Assembly (NCBI GenBank): GCA_016709445.1
Contig: JADJMV010000009.1
Coordinates: forward strand, 1-64,000
DNA: 64,000 bases
Direction of reading: 5' to 3'
From: Phycisphaerales bacterium
GTDB lineage: Bacteria; Planctomycetota; Phycisphaerae; Phycisphaerales; UBA1924
Below the pieces are notes generated by a model. It was not told the DNA's origin. It saw only the letters and a program-made list of their open reading frames with translations, and did no database searches. This document shows, in pieces, positions 47,680 to 56,722 of the stretch. Both the position numbers and the translations under genes were made by a program. The stretch's first letter is position 1; each line of letters begins with the position of its first letter.

Positions 47680-49425
47680 CTACTCCACCTCCAGCGGAAC
47701 GAAGTCAAACCTGTCCACGTCCACGAGGCCCCGGTCGCTCAGCTTCAGGTGCGGGATGACCACCAGGGGCATAAAGCTCAGGGGCATGAATGGATCGTGG
47801 ATAGGACATCCGATCGCCTGCGAGGCCGCGAGCAGCTCGCGTTGCTGCGCGATCACGCGCGATGCCGATTCCGGGCTGATCAGTCCGGCGATCGGCAACG
47901 GGAGTACCGCCAGCACCCGCCCGCCGGCCGCCACGGCCTGCCCCCCGCCACACGCCTCCAGGGCGCGAGCCGCCAGCACCATGTCGTCGTCGTTCGCTCC
48001 CACGACCGCAAGATTGTGAGAGTCGTGGCCAATCGTGCTGGCCAGAGCGCCACGCGAAAGTCCGAACCCGCGGATGAATCCCAGTCCGACGTTCCCAGCG
48101 CCCTTGTGCCGTTCGATGACCGCGAGCTTGAGCACATCCCGCGTCGTGTCGGACACGAAATGCCCGGCCTCGACACGCCCTTCGAAGGTGAGCGACTCCG
48201 TGATCAACTGATGCGGATCCATGCCGATCACACGAATGCTCGCGCCGCCGCGAACGACCGGGATGCGGAGGGCTTCCGCGCCGAACCCGGCCGGGAGGCG
48301 GACCGCCCCGACCGTCGCCATGGCCCCGCGCCGGGGTTCGGGCAACGTGCAGCACCCGTGCTCCGCCACGAGGTCGCCTCCAAAGTACACCGCACGGGGC
48401 CGAAACGCGTGCAGGTCATCGACGAGGAGCATGTCCGCGAGCCGCCCGGGCGAGATCGCGCCCAGGTCGGACCGGCGGTAGTGCGCCGCGGCGTGGATCG
48501 TCGCGATGGCGATGGCCTCGAGCGGGTCGAGGCCCAGCGAGATCGCGCGCCGGACCACATGGTCGATGTGGCCCTCGGACTCGAGATCGCCCGGGTGGCG
48601 ATCGTCCGTGCAAAAGCAGAATCGGTGGAGAGTCGCCGCGCTGATCGCCGGAAGGAGTGCCTCCAGATTCCGGGCCGCTGAGCCTTCGCGGATCAGCACC
48701 ATGAGTCCGAGAGCAATCTTCTCCTCCGCCTCGGCTCGCGTGAAGCACTCGTGGTCGGACGAGATGCCGGCGGACGCATAGGCCTGAAGGGCGCGGCCCG
48801 TCAGGCCAGGGCTGTGGCCATCCACGAGCCCCTTCGCGAGGCCCGACGCGACCTTCGCCAATACACCGGGGTCGGCATGCACGACGCCCGGGAAGTTCAT
48901 CATCTCGGCCAGCCCGATCACCCGGGGATCGGCGAGCAGCGATTCCGTTTCCCCCTGCCCGAGCGTCGCCCCCGAAGTTTCCATGTGGGACGCGGGCACG
49001 CACGAAGACGCCATCCACAGCGCATGGATGGGCGCCGCCGCAGCGTCCGCCATCAGCATCCGAACCCCATCGAGACCGAGGACATTGGCGATCTCGTGCG
49101 GATCCAGCACCGCGGCCGTTGTTCCGTGGGCGACAGCGAGTCGGGCGAACTCACTCGGCATGAGCATCGTCGATTCGACATGCATGTGGGCGTCGATCAG
49201 GCCGGGGATGGCGTAAGCCCCGCCCGCATCGACGCGCCGGAGGGCGTCAGACCGCGGCCCGACGGCGGCGAAACGGCCGCCGACGATGGCGATCGAGCCG
49301 GTGTCGACGCGGTGTGTGAAGACATTCACGATCCGTGCATTGTCGATCGCGAGATCCGCGGGGGCGTCGCCGCGGACGGCCGCAAGGAGCCGGGGGTCGG
49401 TTCGGGGTAGCGGCTCGGAACTCAC
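47680..49425 (-). CDS. ade: Adenine deaminase
   Basis: 581 residues from GTG. Amidohydrolase-superfamily enzyme that converts adenine to hypoxanthine for purine salvage. Metal ligands are IPGLIDAHMHVESTMLMPSE (HxH), LDPHEIANVLG, CTDDRHPGDL and the C-terminal adenine deaminase domain with LGFIRGFGLSRGALASTIGH, DSHNLAVVGAND and HDPFMPLSFMPLVVIPHLKL. Length and motif order match the AdeC family. The gene seems to stand alone, with the convergent MlaE gene downstream. Confidence 0.93.
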   Translation of the reverse strand: MSSEPLPRTDPRLLAAVRGDAPADLAIDNARIVNVFTHRVDTGSIAIVGGRFAAVGPRSDALRRVDAGGAYAIPGLIDAHMHVESTMLMPSEFARLAVAHGTTAAVLDPHEIANVLGLDGVRMLMADAAAAPIHALWMASSCVPASHMETSGATLGQGETESLLADPRVIGLAEMMNFPGVVHADPGVLAKVASGLAKGLVDGHSPGLTGRALQAYASAGISSDHECFTRAEAEEKIALGLMVLIREGSAARNLEALLPAISAATLHRFCFCTDDRHPGDLESEGHIDHVVRRAISLGLDPLEAIAIATIHAAAHYRRSDLGAISPGRLADMLLVDDLHAFRPRAVYFGGDLVAEHGCCTLPEPRRGAMATVGAVRLPAGFGAEALRIPVVRGGASIRVIGMDPHQLITESLTFEGRVEAGHFVSDTTRDVLKLAVIERHKGAGNVGLGFIRGFGLSRGALASTIGHDSHNLAVVGANDDDMVLAARALEACGGGQAVAAGGRVLAVLPLPIAGLISPESASRVIAQQRELLAASQAIGCPIHDPFMPLSFMPLVVIPHLKLSDRGLVDVDRFDFVPLEVE

Positions 49426-49505
49426 GCTCCCAGTCTACGGCCCACCGCGAGTCGATGTGGAAAGAGCCCACGGCCCGGAGCCCACCAGCCCGATCGAAAG
49501 AGACA

Positions 49506-49532
49506 GGCACGGGCGGAGTGTCCGCCCGTGCC
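49506..49532 (-). terminator. Intrinsic terminator after the LEPR-XLL gene
   Basis: A perfect 12-base inverted repeat, GGCACGGGCGGA (49506-49517) and TCCGCCCGTGCC (49521-49532), around a three-base loop. Read on the minus strand it lies 33 bases after the LEPR-XLL protein stop and is followed by TGTCTCTTTCGA, moderately U-rich. Its stem is the strongest hairpin seen in the window's gaps. Confidence 0.72.
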
Positions 49533-49565
49533 CGTGTCAAACAATCGGCGCCGAATCGTTGGGTG

Positions 49566-51374
49566 TCAGGTCAGCACAGCCTCGCTGGAAACGTTCGCCC
49601 ATTGCCACTGCTGATTGGGCTTCCACCAGTAACGGATCAGGTCACCGTTGTCCGCCGTGCCGAAGATGTTGACCACGCCCGACGGCGAAGAGAACCCGAC
49701 CATCGGGCCGGTGGGGATCTCCGCACCGCTGATGAACTGGCTGAGGATGGTGATCTGCCACTGACCCGCCCCGAGAGTCGGCGACCACCAGTACGCAGCG
49801 ACCTGGCCGTTCTCGTCGCGTCCCACGATGTTCGTCCCGCCCCAGGGCGTGACGTAGGTCGAGACCGAGCCGGGATCGAGCGCGGGTCCGCCCTTGAGGG
49901 TCGTCAGATCGCTCTTCGTCCACTGGCCCCCGAAGCTGGGGACCCACCAAGTCACGATGACCTTCCCGGCCGAATCGGTCCCGGTCAGATTGATGGCGCC
50001 CCACGAGGTGAGATAAGGCGAGATGGAGCCCTGGAGCGGGGGAGCGCCGGTCGAGTTGCTCAGATTCGCGATCGCCCAGGCATCGCGCCCGGGGGACCAC
50101 CAGAAGGCCTGAATATCTCCCGAGCTGTCCAACCCGACGATATTGAGCCCTCCCCAACTCGTCACATAGCTGGACAGCGCGCCGGAGAAGTCGGGCATTG
50201 TCTGCCCGGCGAGATCGGTGTCTGACAGATTGCGGGCGGTCCATGTGTAGTCACCGTTTGCCGACGCGCCGGTCTGGCGGAACAGCATGAGCTTGCCGCC
50301 CGCCGTCAGGCCCGCGAGATAGCTCTTCCCGTCCTTGCTGATGAAGGCGGTGAGCGAGTGGGTGATCAGGCCGGCGCCGGACACCTCGTCATTGAGGTTG
50401 CGGCTCGACCAGTTCGTCCCCGAGGTGTTCTTGTAGAGGATCAACCCGTCTGCGCCGACGGCAGCGGCGTAGGTCTTGCCATCCTTGGGATCGATCCAAC
50501 TCACCGGGGAGCCAGTATCGCCACTGCTCTCACTCTTGAGCCCCAGGTCCGAAACCGTCCAACCGCCGGAGAGCCCTTGCTGCTGGAAGGCGATCGTGCG
50601 TCCCAACCCATTGGGCAGGACCACCGTGGTCAAATTCGACCCGTTGGCGCTGCCGCCGGGGATCACCGTCGTATCCGAGACGAGGCTCACCGCGGGGTCG
50701 TAGACCAACTCGGCCTTGTTGATCACGACCAGATCAGAATTCAGCACGTCACCCTGGCCGTCGTAGGATTCCGTCACGGGGAGATCGGTAAAGGTCCCGC
50801 CAAAGTTGCTGATGCGGAGTCCGGTGATCGCGGTGACGGCGTCCCGCCCGCCCACGACGTTCCCGAATACCGTGAATCCCTCGTTCTGGGCGTCGAGCCC
50901 GACATCCTGGCCGTTCACGATGCGGTGTGCATTGTCCTTGAGGTTGATGAACCACTCGCTCGTCGCCGAATCGGGGTCGCCGCCGATCTTGGCCATCGCC
51001 ACGGTCCACTGCAGGTTGGACAGGTTGAACTCGTTGACGACCGGATCCTGCTGGGTGATGTGGGCCACGCTCTGGGCGCCCTCGTTCCACTTGTACCCGC
51101 CCCCCTGGAGCACGAAATCCGTGACGTGCCGGTGGAAGAACGTGCCGTTGTAATCACCGCGGTTCACGTAGCCGAGGAAGTTCTCGACCGTCAGTGGGGC
51201 GACATCGGGGAACAGCTCGACGTAGATGTTGCCGTAGTTGGTATTGATCTCGACCACCGGGTTCGCGGCATCTGCCGGTGTGCCGTCCAGCACCACCCGT
51301 GGCTCCAGGGTCTCAAAGGAACATGGGGAACTCTCGGACGCGATGCTGCGGGTGCGCGACCACAACTTGATCAT
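49566..51374 (-). CDS. LEPR-XLL surface protein: cyclophilin domain plus lectin-like propeller
   Basis: 602 residues. The N-terminal region carries the planctomycete LEPR-XLL motif in SFETLEPRVVLDG, associated with large secreted or surface proteins. Residues about 35-215 form a cyclophilin-type peptidyl-prolyl isomerase: NTNYGNIYVELFPDVAPLTV, FFHRHVTDFVLQGGGY and FGNVVGGRDAVTAI. After about 270 come at least four to six repeats of about 50 residues with SWGxxNIVGxDxxGxxxAxWW (for example VTSWGGLNIVGLDSSG, VTPWGGTNIVGRDENG), a lectin-like beta-propeller. ATG 51374 has GGAGAG eight bases upstream. A strong terminator follows. It may be an extracellular folding or adhesion protein (inference). 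Confidence 0.85.
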   Translation of the reverse strand: MIKLWSRTRSIASESSPCSFETLEPRVVLDGTPADAANPVVEINTNYGNIYVELFPDVAPLTVENFLGYVNRGDYNGTFFHRHVTDFVLQGGGYKWNEGAQSVAHITQQDPVVNEFNLSNLQWTVAMAKIGGDPDSATSEWFINLKDNAHRIVNGQDVGLDAQNEGFTVFGNVVGGRDAVTAITGLRISNFGGTFTDLPVTESYDGQGDVLNSDLVVINKAELVYDPAVSLVSDTTVIPGGSANGSNLTTVVLPNGLGRTIAFQQQGLSGGWTVSDLGLKSESSGDTGSPVSWIDPKDGKTYAAAVGADGLILYKNTSGTNWSSRNLNDEVSGAGLITHSLTAFISKDGKSYLAGLTAGGKLMLFRQTGASANGDYTWTARNLSDTDLAGQTMPDFSGALSSYVTSWGGLNIVGLDSSGDIQAFWWSPGRDAWAIANLSNSTGAPPLQGSISPYLTSWGAINLTGTDSAGKVIVTWWVPSFGGQWTKSDLTTLKGGPALDPGSVSTYVTPWGGTNIVGRDENGQVAAYWWSPTLGAGQWQITILSQFISGAEIPTGPMVGFSSPSGVVNIFGTADNGDLIRYWWKPNQQWQWANVSSEAVLT

Positions 51375-51483
51375 GCTCAGGCTCTCCATCTGCGTTGCGT
51401 TTGCCGGCGCCAACCCAGGCGATACCTTGCGGTGAGGTCTGGCGGCCCAGCTCCGGGGGCGGGCCGCCTGCCCGGCGAAGTGA

Positions 51484-51512
51484 ACCATGCCCGCTCGGGC
51501 GGCTCCTGTCAA
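51484..51512 (-). promoter_or_regulatory. Possible sigma-70 promoter for the LEPR-XLL gene
   Basis: On the minus strand a perfect TTGACA (51507-51512) is followed, after 17 bases, by CATGGT (51484-51489), a weak match to the -10 box. It lies about 110 bases upstream of the start codon, in the 187-base gap after ubiA. Support is the -35 box and spacing only. Confidence 0.35.
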
Positions 51513-51561
51513 GAATTTCGTACCCCAACCCCGTGGGGATGCACGTTTCTTACCCACTCCA

Positions 51562-52557
51562 CTAACGCCGATATCCCACGGGTTGTTCGGCCAAGCCGTA
51601 CAATTCCCGAAGAGTTGTCATGGTCAGGAAGCCGCCAAGAGCCAACACGCCCAGGATGGCGGCCGCCCTGGGCCGCCCGGCCCCGACCATCCAGGCCGCG
51701 CCGTAAAGCGTGAGCCAGAGCGAGCCGTACCGGTACACCTTGTCTGACGCCCGGGGTCCCCATCCAAACTGGAGTGTCCGTCGGACCGCCAGCGCCAAAA
51801 AGGCGACGCCCAGGAGGGCGGGTCCGATTCCTGCCGACGCGGGGACCCACTCGGGCCAGAGCGATCCGGCGTGGTCCACCTGGGTGGTCGATCGGGCAAC
51901 ACCCAGCGCGAGGATCGCCACCGACCACAAGACCCAGCCCGCCACCGAAAACACCAGGGCTCTCCCTGAGAGCGGCGGGACCTTTCGGGCCAATACGTGC
52001 GTAAAAGCCGCCACCGCAAGGGCGTGCGTCATCACGAGCCACACCGGCCAAAGGAATCGCAATCCCAGGTTGGGCACGAGCATGTGCCCGGCATAGATCA
52101 GGCCCAGCAGAACGAGGCCGATGCCGGGGACGAACCGCGCCGCGGCGTTGAAGAACAGGATCCCCATCGCCAGCGCGATGGTGAGCAGCACCGACGCCAT
52201 CCCGAAGACAGAGGCTCCCAGAATTGCGAGCAGCAGCGTCACCGCGATCGTCACCGCCGCAGTCTCGCTCGACAGCCGCCCGGACGGGAGCGGGCGTTCG
52301 GGTCGAAGCGCCCGGTCGCGCCGCAGGTCGAGAATGTCGTTGAGACCGGCGCCGTAGGCGTAGAGCCCGAGCGCCGAGGCCGCCCCCCCGAGCAGAAGCA
52401 GCCAAGTGGAGTGCTTCTCGAACGCGGGGGGCTGGTGCTCCTCAGGGGTCGCCAGCGACCAAAGGATCACGAACCACACGTTGCCGACAGCGGCAAAGGC
52501 AGTGGTGACCCGCGTGAGATGGAGGATGGGGCTGACCTTCCCCAGGAATCGTTCCAT
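51562..52557 (-). CDS. UbiA family prenyltransferase
   Basis: 331 residues with about nine membrane segments. The first aspartate-rich motif is LNDILDLRRDRALRPERPLP (NDxxDxxxD), the polyprenyl-diphosphate site. A second motif around DKVYRYGSLWLTLY is poorly conserved, so the acceptor is uncertain. The family makes quinones, haem O, chlorophyll or archaeal-type lipids; none can be chosen here. It is divergent from ribH, with 59 bases between. Confidence 0.85.
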   Translation of the reverse strand: MERFLGKVSPILHLTRVTTAFAAVGNVWFVILWSLATPEEHQPPAFEKHSTWLLLLGGAASALGLYAYGAGLNDILDLRRDRALRPERPLPSGRLSSETAAVTIAVTLLLAILGASVFGMASVLLTIALAMGILFFNAAARFVPGIGLVLLGLIYAGHMLVPNLGLRFLWPVWLVMTHALAVAAFTHVLARKVPPLSGRALVFSVAGWVLWSVAILALGVARSTTQVDHAGSLWPEWVPASAGIGPALLGVAFLALAVRRTLQFGWGPRASDKVYRYGSLWLTLYGAAWMVGAGRPRAAAILGVLALGGFLTMTTLRELYGLAEQPVGYRR

Positions 52558-52616
52558 GGGCCGCTCATGGTACAGCCGCCGTCGCCCCGGCGCGGCCGCT
52601 ACGAGGCCCGGCTACC

Positions 52617-53147
52617 ATGGGCGTCATGACTTCCCAAGCCAAACGGCCCCCCCCGGTTGCGGTCATCGTCGCACAGTACAACGCGTCGGTCACGAACCGG
52701 TTGCGCGATGCGGCCCTCGAGGCGTATGTCCAGGCCGGAGGCAATGTTGCAGACGTCGCCGTCATTGAGGCTCCGGGTTCGTTCGAGCTCCCGGCCCTGG
52801 CGCTCGCCGCGGCCAAGACCGGCCGGTTTGCCGGGGTGGTCGCTCTCGGGTGTGTCATCCAAGGGGAGACCAGCCACAACCACCACATCGCCGATGCGGT
52901 AGCCCACGGCCTCATCGCCGTGACGCTCCAGACGGGCGTGCCGGCCACCTTCGGCGTCATCACCGCTGAGACCGCCGGTCAGGCATACGCCCGTGCCGGA
53001 GGGCGCGAGGGCAACAAGGGAGCCGAGTCGATGCAGGCGGTTTTGGAAACGATCGCCGCCTCCGAGGCACTCGCCACGGGCGAAGTGAACGCCCGCTGCA
53101 CGCTCCCCAAGCCCGACAAGGCGGCGCAGCACGCGCCGGGGGTCTGA
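52617..53147 (+). CDS. ribH: 6,7-dimethyl-8-ribityllumazine synthase
   Basis: 176 residues; ATG 52626 is an alternative nine bases in. Penultimate step of riboflavin synthesis. It shows VAVIVAQYNASVTNRL, IEAPGSFELPALALAA, VVALGCVIQGETSHNHHIAD (catalytic His) and PATFGVITAETAGQAYARAG. First gene of a ribH-nusB-ftsY run; its stop overlaps the nusB start by one base (TGATG). No FMN riboswitch fits in the short upstream gap. Confidence 0.95.
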   Translation: MGVMTSQAKRPPPVAVIVAQYNASVTNRLRDAALEAYVQAGGNVADVAVIEAPGSFELPALALAAAKTGRFAGVVALGCVIQGETSHNHHIADAVAHGLIAVTLQTGVPATFGVITAETAGQAYARAGGREGNKGAESMQAVLETIAASEALATGEVNARCTLPKPDKAAQHAPGV

Positions 53148-53587
53148 TGGCGGCGCAGCCTCGCGACATCCGACGCCTGGCGTTCCAGGTGCTCTATCAA
53201 CTCGACGCGAGGCAGGGCCGAGACGCCGAGGAGGTGCTCAACCTGCTCGGCGAGCAGGACGGATTCAGCCCCGCCGAGGTGAAAAAAGCGTTCACGGTCG
53301 CGTCCGCGGCTTGGGCTGGCCGTGCCAAGGCGGACGCCGCCACGGTGGAGTTGGCGCCAGAATGGCCCGCCCACCGGCAGGCCGCCGTCGACAGATCGAT
53401 CCTGCGTCTTGCCTACTACGAAATGACCGAAGGCGGCATCCCGCCGAAGGTGGTCGTCAACGAGGCCGTCGAGCTTGCCAAGCTCTACAGCACGGAGCGA
53501 TCTCCGGCGTTCGTGAACGCACTGCTCGACAAGATCCTCAAGCGGCTGGCGCCGGCGGCGCCGGTTGGGGGCGCGGAGGAGGGCTGA
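53147..53587 (+). CDS. nusB: Transcription antitermination factor NusB
   Basis: 146 residues. RRLAFQVLYQLDARQGRD opens the all-helical fold. The C-terminal hallmarks are DRSILRLAYYEMTEGGIPPK and VVVNEAVELAKLYSTERSPA followed by FVNALLDKILKRL. NusB binds boxA RNA with NusE and promotes rRNA antitermination. The ribH-nusB order is widely conserved. It is coupled to ribH by a one-base overlap and lies four bases before the ftsY start. Confidence 0.95.
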   Translation: MAAQPRDIRRLAFQVLYQLDARQGRDAEEVLNLLGEQDGFSPAEVKKAFTVASAAWAGRAKADAATVELAPEWPAHRQAAVDRSILRLAYYEMTEGGIPPKVVVNEAVELAKLYSTERSPAFVNALLDKILKRLAPAAPVGGAEEG

Positions 53588-53591
53588 TCGG

Positions 53592-54524
53592 ATGGGTTTG
53601 CTCTCCGGCGCGATGGCAAAGCTCAGGGGCGGGCTTACCCGGACGCGCGATGTCTTCGTCGGGGGGCTCCGGACACTGCTCACTGGCCGGATCGTCGATG
53701 AGACGCTCATCGACGAACTTGAGGCCAAGCTGCTCCAGGGCGATGTCGGCGTCCGCACCACCGCGCGGCTCGTGGAGCGGGTTCGAGAGGGCTACAAGGC
53801 CGGGAGGCTCAAGCGCGGCGAGGAGGTCCTTGAGGCGCTCAGGGAAGAGCTCAAGGCGATGTGGCCCGAGGCCGACCGGTCGCTCCGGATGGCCTCAACG
53901 GGGCCGACGGTGATCTTGGTCACCGGAGTGAACGGAGCGGGGAAGACCACCAGCATCGCCAAGCTCTGTCACTGGCTCCACGCGGACGGTCGCTCGGTCC
54001 TCGTCGGAGCCTGCGACACCTTTCGCGCCGGCGCCGTCCGCCAACTGGAGATCTGGGCAGAACGGCTGGGAGTCGAGATCGTTCGTGGGCAGGAGGGGGG
54101 CGACCCCGCCGCCGTGGCATTCGACGCCTGCGCAGCCGCCAAGGCACGGGGCGTGGATGTGCTCATCCTGGATACGGCAGGCCGGCTCCACACCCAGGAC
54201 CCGCTCATGCGTCAGCTCGAGAAGCTGCACAAGGTCGTTGCCAAGCAGATCCCGGGGGGGCCCCACGAGGTCCTTCTGGTCTTGGACGCCACCGCGGGAC
54301 AGAACGCCCTGCGGCAGGCGGAGGAATTCAGCCGGGCAGCAAAGGTGACGGGGATCGTGCTCGCGAAACTCGACGGGACGGCGCGCGGCGGGATCGTGAT
54401 CGCGATCCGGGAATCCCTCGGAATTCCTGTGAAGTTCGTCGGTGTCGGGGAGCGGCCGGAGGACCTCCAGCCCTTCGACCCCGCGGCGTTCATCGACGCG
54501 CTCTTTGCCGAGGAGCGGGGCTGA
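53592..54524 (+). CDS. ftsY: Signal recognition particle receptor FtsY
   Basis: 310 residues, an NG-domain form without the long acidic N-terminal extension. The four-helix N domain spans residues about 1-95. The G domain has TVILVTGVNGAGKTTSIAKL (G1), GACDTFRAGAVRQLEIWAER, VLILDTAGRLHTQDPLMRQL, GIVLAKLDGTARGGIVIAIR and KFVGVGERPEDLQPFDPAAF. It delivers ribosome-SRP complexes to the Sec translocon. The start is the ATG five bases after nusB. Its 3' end overlaps the convergent HEIGHH gene by 35 bases. Confidence 0.95.
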   Translation: MGLLSGAMAKLRGGLTRTRDVFVGGLRTLLTGRIVDETLIDELEAKLLQGDVGVRTTARLVERVREGYKAGRLKRGEEVLEALREELKAMWPEADRSLRMASTGPTVILVTGVNGAGKTTSIAKLCHWLHADGRSVLVGACDTFRAGAVRQLEIWAERLGVEIVRGQEGGDPAAVAFDACAAAKARGVDVLILDTAGRLHTQDPLMRQLEKLHKVVAKQIPGGPHEVLLVLDATAGQNALRQAEEFSRAAKVTGIVLAKLDGTARGGIVIAIRESLGIPVKFVGVGERPEDLQPFDPAAFIDALFAEERG

Positions 54525-55047
54525 GGCCGCTCTCGGACAGCAGGAGATCCTGCGCGGCGATGCATGCGGTGACCTCCTCCGGCACCCGGCGGATGCCCCT
54601 CCGTTCGGCCTTCTCCACGGCGTATCGCAGCGAGTCGCGGACTCGGGCCCGGACACGGGCTGTGATGGGCAGACCCCAGCGTTCCATCTCTGCGAGGGCG
54701 AACCGCCAGGCGTGATACTCCTCGAGACACCGGGGCTTGTACGTCGAGAAGCCGATGGCGTGGTGCCCGATCTCGTGCAGGAAAATGGCGGCGGAGACGG
54801 GCCCCCGGGGGCGCGGCGCTTCGATGAGGCGAGAGACGGCGCCGTCCCGGTAGACCACCTGCCAAGCAACGCCGGAACTGCTGGATCGCCACTTGCGGAC
54901 GCGGACCGCATGGAGAGCGAGCATCTCGCGTTCCATCCCGTGATAACGGGCCGCGGCGGTGGGGGGCCTGGGTGCGGGCCGCCTTAAACTGGCCAGCGCA
55001 GCCGCCGTGGGCTCGGCGGGTTCGAGAAGGTCCCAGAGCGTCAGCAC
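54490..55047 (-). CDS. Predicted zinc metallopeptidase-like protein (HEIGHH), unknown function
   Basis: 185 residues from a GTG overlapping the fmt stop (GTGCTGA). SAAIFLHEIGHHAIGF is an HExxH zinc-peptidase motif, near the middle, and LEEYHAWRFALAEMERWG about 15 residues later contributes a possible third ligand Glu. VAWQVVYRDG precedes the motif. The fold resembles short ImmA/IrrE or minigluzincin-like metallopeptidases, with no sign of a helix-turn-helix. It is co-directional with def and fmt, so it is expressed with them. No substrate is proposed. Confidence 0.7.
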   Translation of the reverse strand: MLTLWDLLEPAEPTAAALASLRRPAPRPPTAAARYHGMEREMLALHAVRVRKWRSSSSGVAWQVVYRDGAVSRLIEAPRPRGPVSAAIFLHEIGHHAIGFSTYKPRCLEEYHAWRFALAEMERWGLPITARVRARVRDSLRYAVEKAERRGIRRVPEEVTACIAAQDLLLSESGLSPAPRQRARR

Positions 55048-55985
55048 GGCGCGGGGCCCTCGCCGGCAGAGCAAGTGGCGCCGAGCGGGAGGGGATTGCC
55101 GCGGACGAAGTCGGCCCACGGCATGGGCTTGCGTCCCGAGGGCTGGACCTCGAGGAGGCGGAGCCGCCCCTCGCCGCACGCGATCAGGCCCCCCGCGGCG
55201 TCGATGAGGGTTCCGGGTGTGGCGCGTGCCTGGGCGGCCTCGGGCGCGACCCGGAGCAACTTGAGCGTGTGGCCCCCCAGCGTCGCCTGGACGCCAGGCC
55301 AGGGGCTGAGGCCGTTGATCCGTCGGCGGCATTCGTCGGCGGAGCGAGCAAAGTCGGCCCAGGCGTCAGCGCGGGAGAGTTTCGGTGCCAGTGTCACAAG
55401 CGACTCGTCCTGCTCGCGGGGATGTACGGCGCCCGCCTCGTGCTCGGCGAGCACGCGGAGCACGAGATCCGGCCCGTCGGCGGCGAGGAGGTCGTGGAGG
55501 TCACCGGCCGTGGATTCGGGCGCAACCTCGCGTTCGGACTGCCCCAGAATGAGCCCGGCATCCATGCGCTCGGCGAGGGTGATCACGGAGTTCCCGGTGA
55601 CCCGATCGCCTGCGAGGATGGCGGCGTTGATCGGGGCGGCACCCCGCCAGCGGGGCAGCAGGGAGGCGTGAAGATTGATCGCGAAGTGTTCGGCCAGCAG
55701 GGCCCGGCCGAGTTTCTGGCCGAAGGCGATCACGACCCACGCATCGGCCTCGACCCCGCGGATGGCCGCCGTGATTGCGGGGTCGTTGGCACGCTCCGGC
55801 CGGAGCAGCGGTGTGCCAGAGGCGTGCTCCGAAGCCCACGCAGCGATGGGGGTGGGCGTGAGCCGGCCGCCTCGTCCAGCGGGCCGGTCGGGTTGGCTCA
55901 CGACGAGAGTGACCTCATGCTGCGAGGCGAGGGCCCGCAGCGTGGGGAGGCCAAAGGCGCCAGAACCGAAGAAAGCGAGCCGCAT
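55041..55985 (-). CDS. fmt: Methionyl-tRNA formyltransferase
   Basis: 314 residues. LAFFGSGAFGLPTLRALASQ opens the Rossmann-like formyltransferase domain. INLHASLLPRWRGAAPINAA holds the SLLP motif and catalytic His, and MDAGLILGQSEREVAPESTA follows. The C-terminal OB domain has RRRINGLSPWPGVQATLGGH. It formylates initiator Met-tRNA using 10-formyl-tetrahydrofolate. ATG 55985 fits the conserved start; the def stop lies 35 bases upstream. Confidence 0.95.
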   Translation of the reverse strand: MRLAFFGSGAFGLPTLRALASQHEVTLVVSQPDRPAGRGGRLTPTPIAAWASEHASGTPLLRPERANDPAITAAIRGVEADAWVVIAFGQKLGRALLAEHFAINLHASLLPRWRGAAPINAAILAGDRVTGNSVITLAERMDAGLILGQSEREVAPESTAGDLHDLLAADGPDLVLRVLAEHEAGAVHPREQDESLVTLAPKLSRADAWADFARSADECRRRINGLSPWPGVQATLGGHTLKLLRVAPEAAQARATPGTLIDAAGGLIACGEGRLRLLEVQPSGRKPMPWADFVRGNPLPLGATCSAGEGPAPC

Positions 55986-56020
55986 CGGCGTGAGGGTAGC
56001 CGGAGGCGCCCGGCGATGGC

Positions 56021-56581
56021 TCACCGGACCCCGGCGGCCCGTTCAAGAGCCCGGATGGCGGCACGGGAGCGCAGCCGGGAGAGATGGGTCATGCGGTCGA
56101 GGATGAGGATCCCGTCCAGGTGGTCCACCTCGTGTTGCCAACACCGGGCGAGGAGGCCCGAGGCTGTCTGGGTGAAGGGCCGCCCCTCGAGGTCAATCGC
56201 GTCGATCGTGATTCCCCGGGACCTGGGCACATCCCCGGTGATCTCAGGCAGGCTCAGGCAGCCCTCGGTCGCGTTCTCCACCGGGGCCACGGGATCCCGC
56301 AGGACGGGGTTGACGTACACCTGCGGTGCCAAGGTCGCCGTTGGCGGCTCGGAGGCCGCGGACCGCGACCCGTCTTCCGGGACGTGACAGACGAACAGAC
56401 GCCATGGCAGCCCAACCTGGGGCGCCGCGAGCCCAAGCCCTTCGGCCTCGACCATGATCTCGAGCATCCGACGGGCCACGGCCCGCACCTCATCATCCAC
56501 TCCCGCGAGAGGCAGGCACTTCTCGCGCAGCGCGGGCGTCGGGTAGTCCACGATGGTCAGACTGGAGATATCAACGGGCAT
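56021..56581 (-). CDS. def: Peptide deformylase
   Basis: 186 residues, with a conserved metal site: GLGLAAPQVGLPWRLFV (motif 1), EGCLSLPEI (motif 2, metal Cys) and CWQHEVDHLDGILILDRM (motif 3, HExxH). Removes the formyl group from nascent proteins. It shares the classic def-fmt neighbourhood, upstream of fmt on the same strand. The interval to the divergent TPR gene is 141 bases. Confidence 0.95.
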   Translation of the reverse strand: MPVDISSLTIVDYPTPALREKCLPLAGVDDEVRAVARRMLEIMVEAEGLGLAAPQVGLPWRLFVCHVPEDGSRSAASEPPTATLAPQVYVNPVLRDPVAPVENATEGCLSLPEITGDVPRSRGITIDAIDLEGRPFTQTASGLLARCWQHEVDHLDGILILDRMTHLSRLRSRAAIRALERAAGVR

Positions 56582-56722
56582 CAGCGGATGCTAGGGTAGT
56601 CTGATGCGGATGGCCGGTCCTGGTGCCCCAAGGCCGTTCGAAAGACTACCATCGTGGCCCCGATCGCGGGGGCTTGCCTCACGAGGTCGCGTGCGAGAAC
56701 CGGAAAGCGAGGGACCGCGGAC

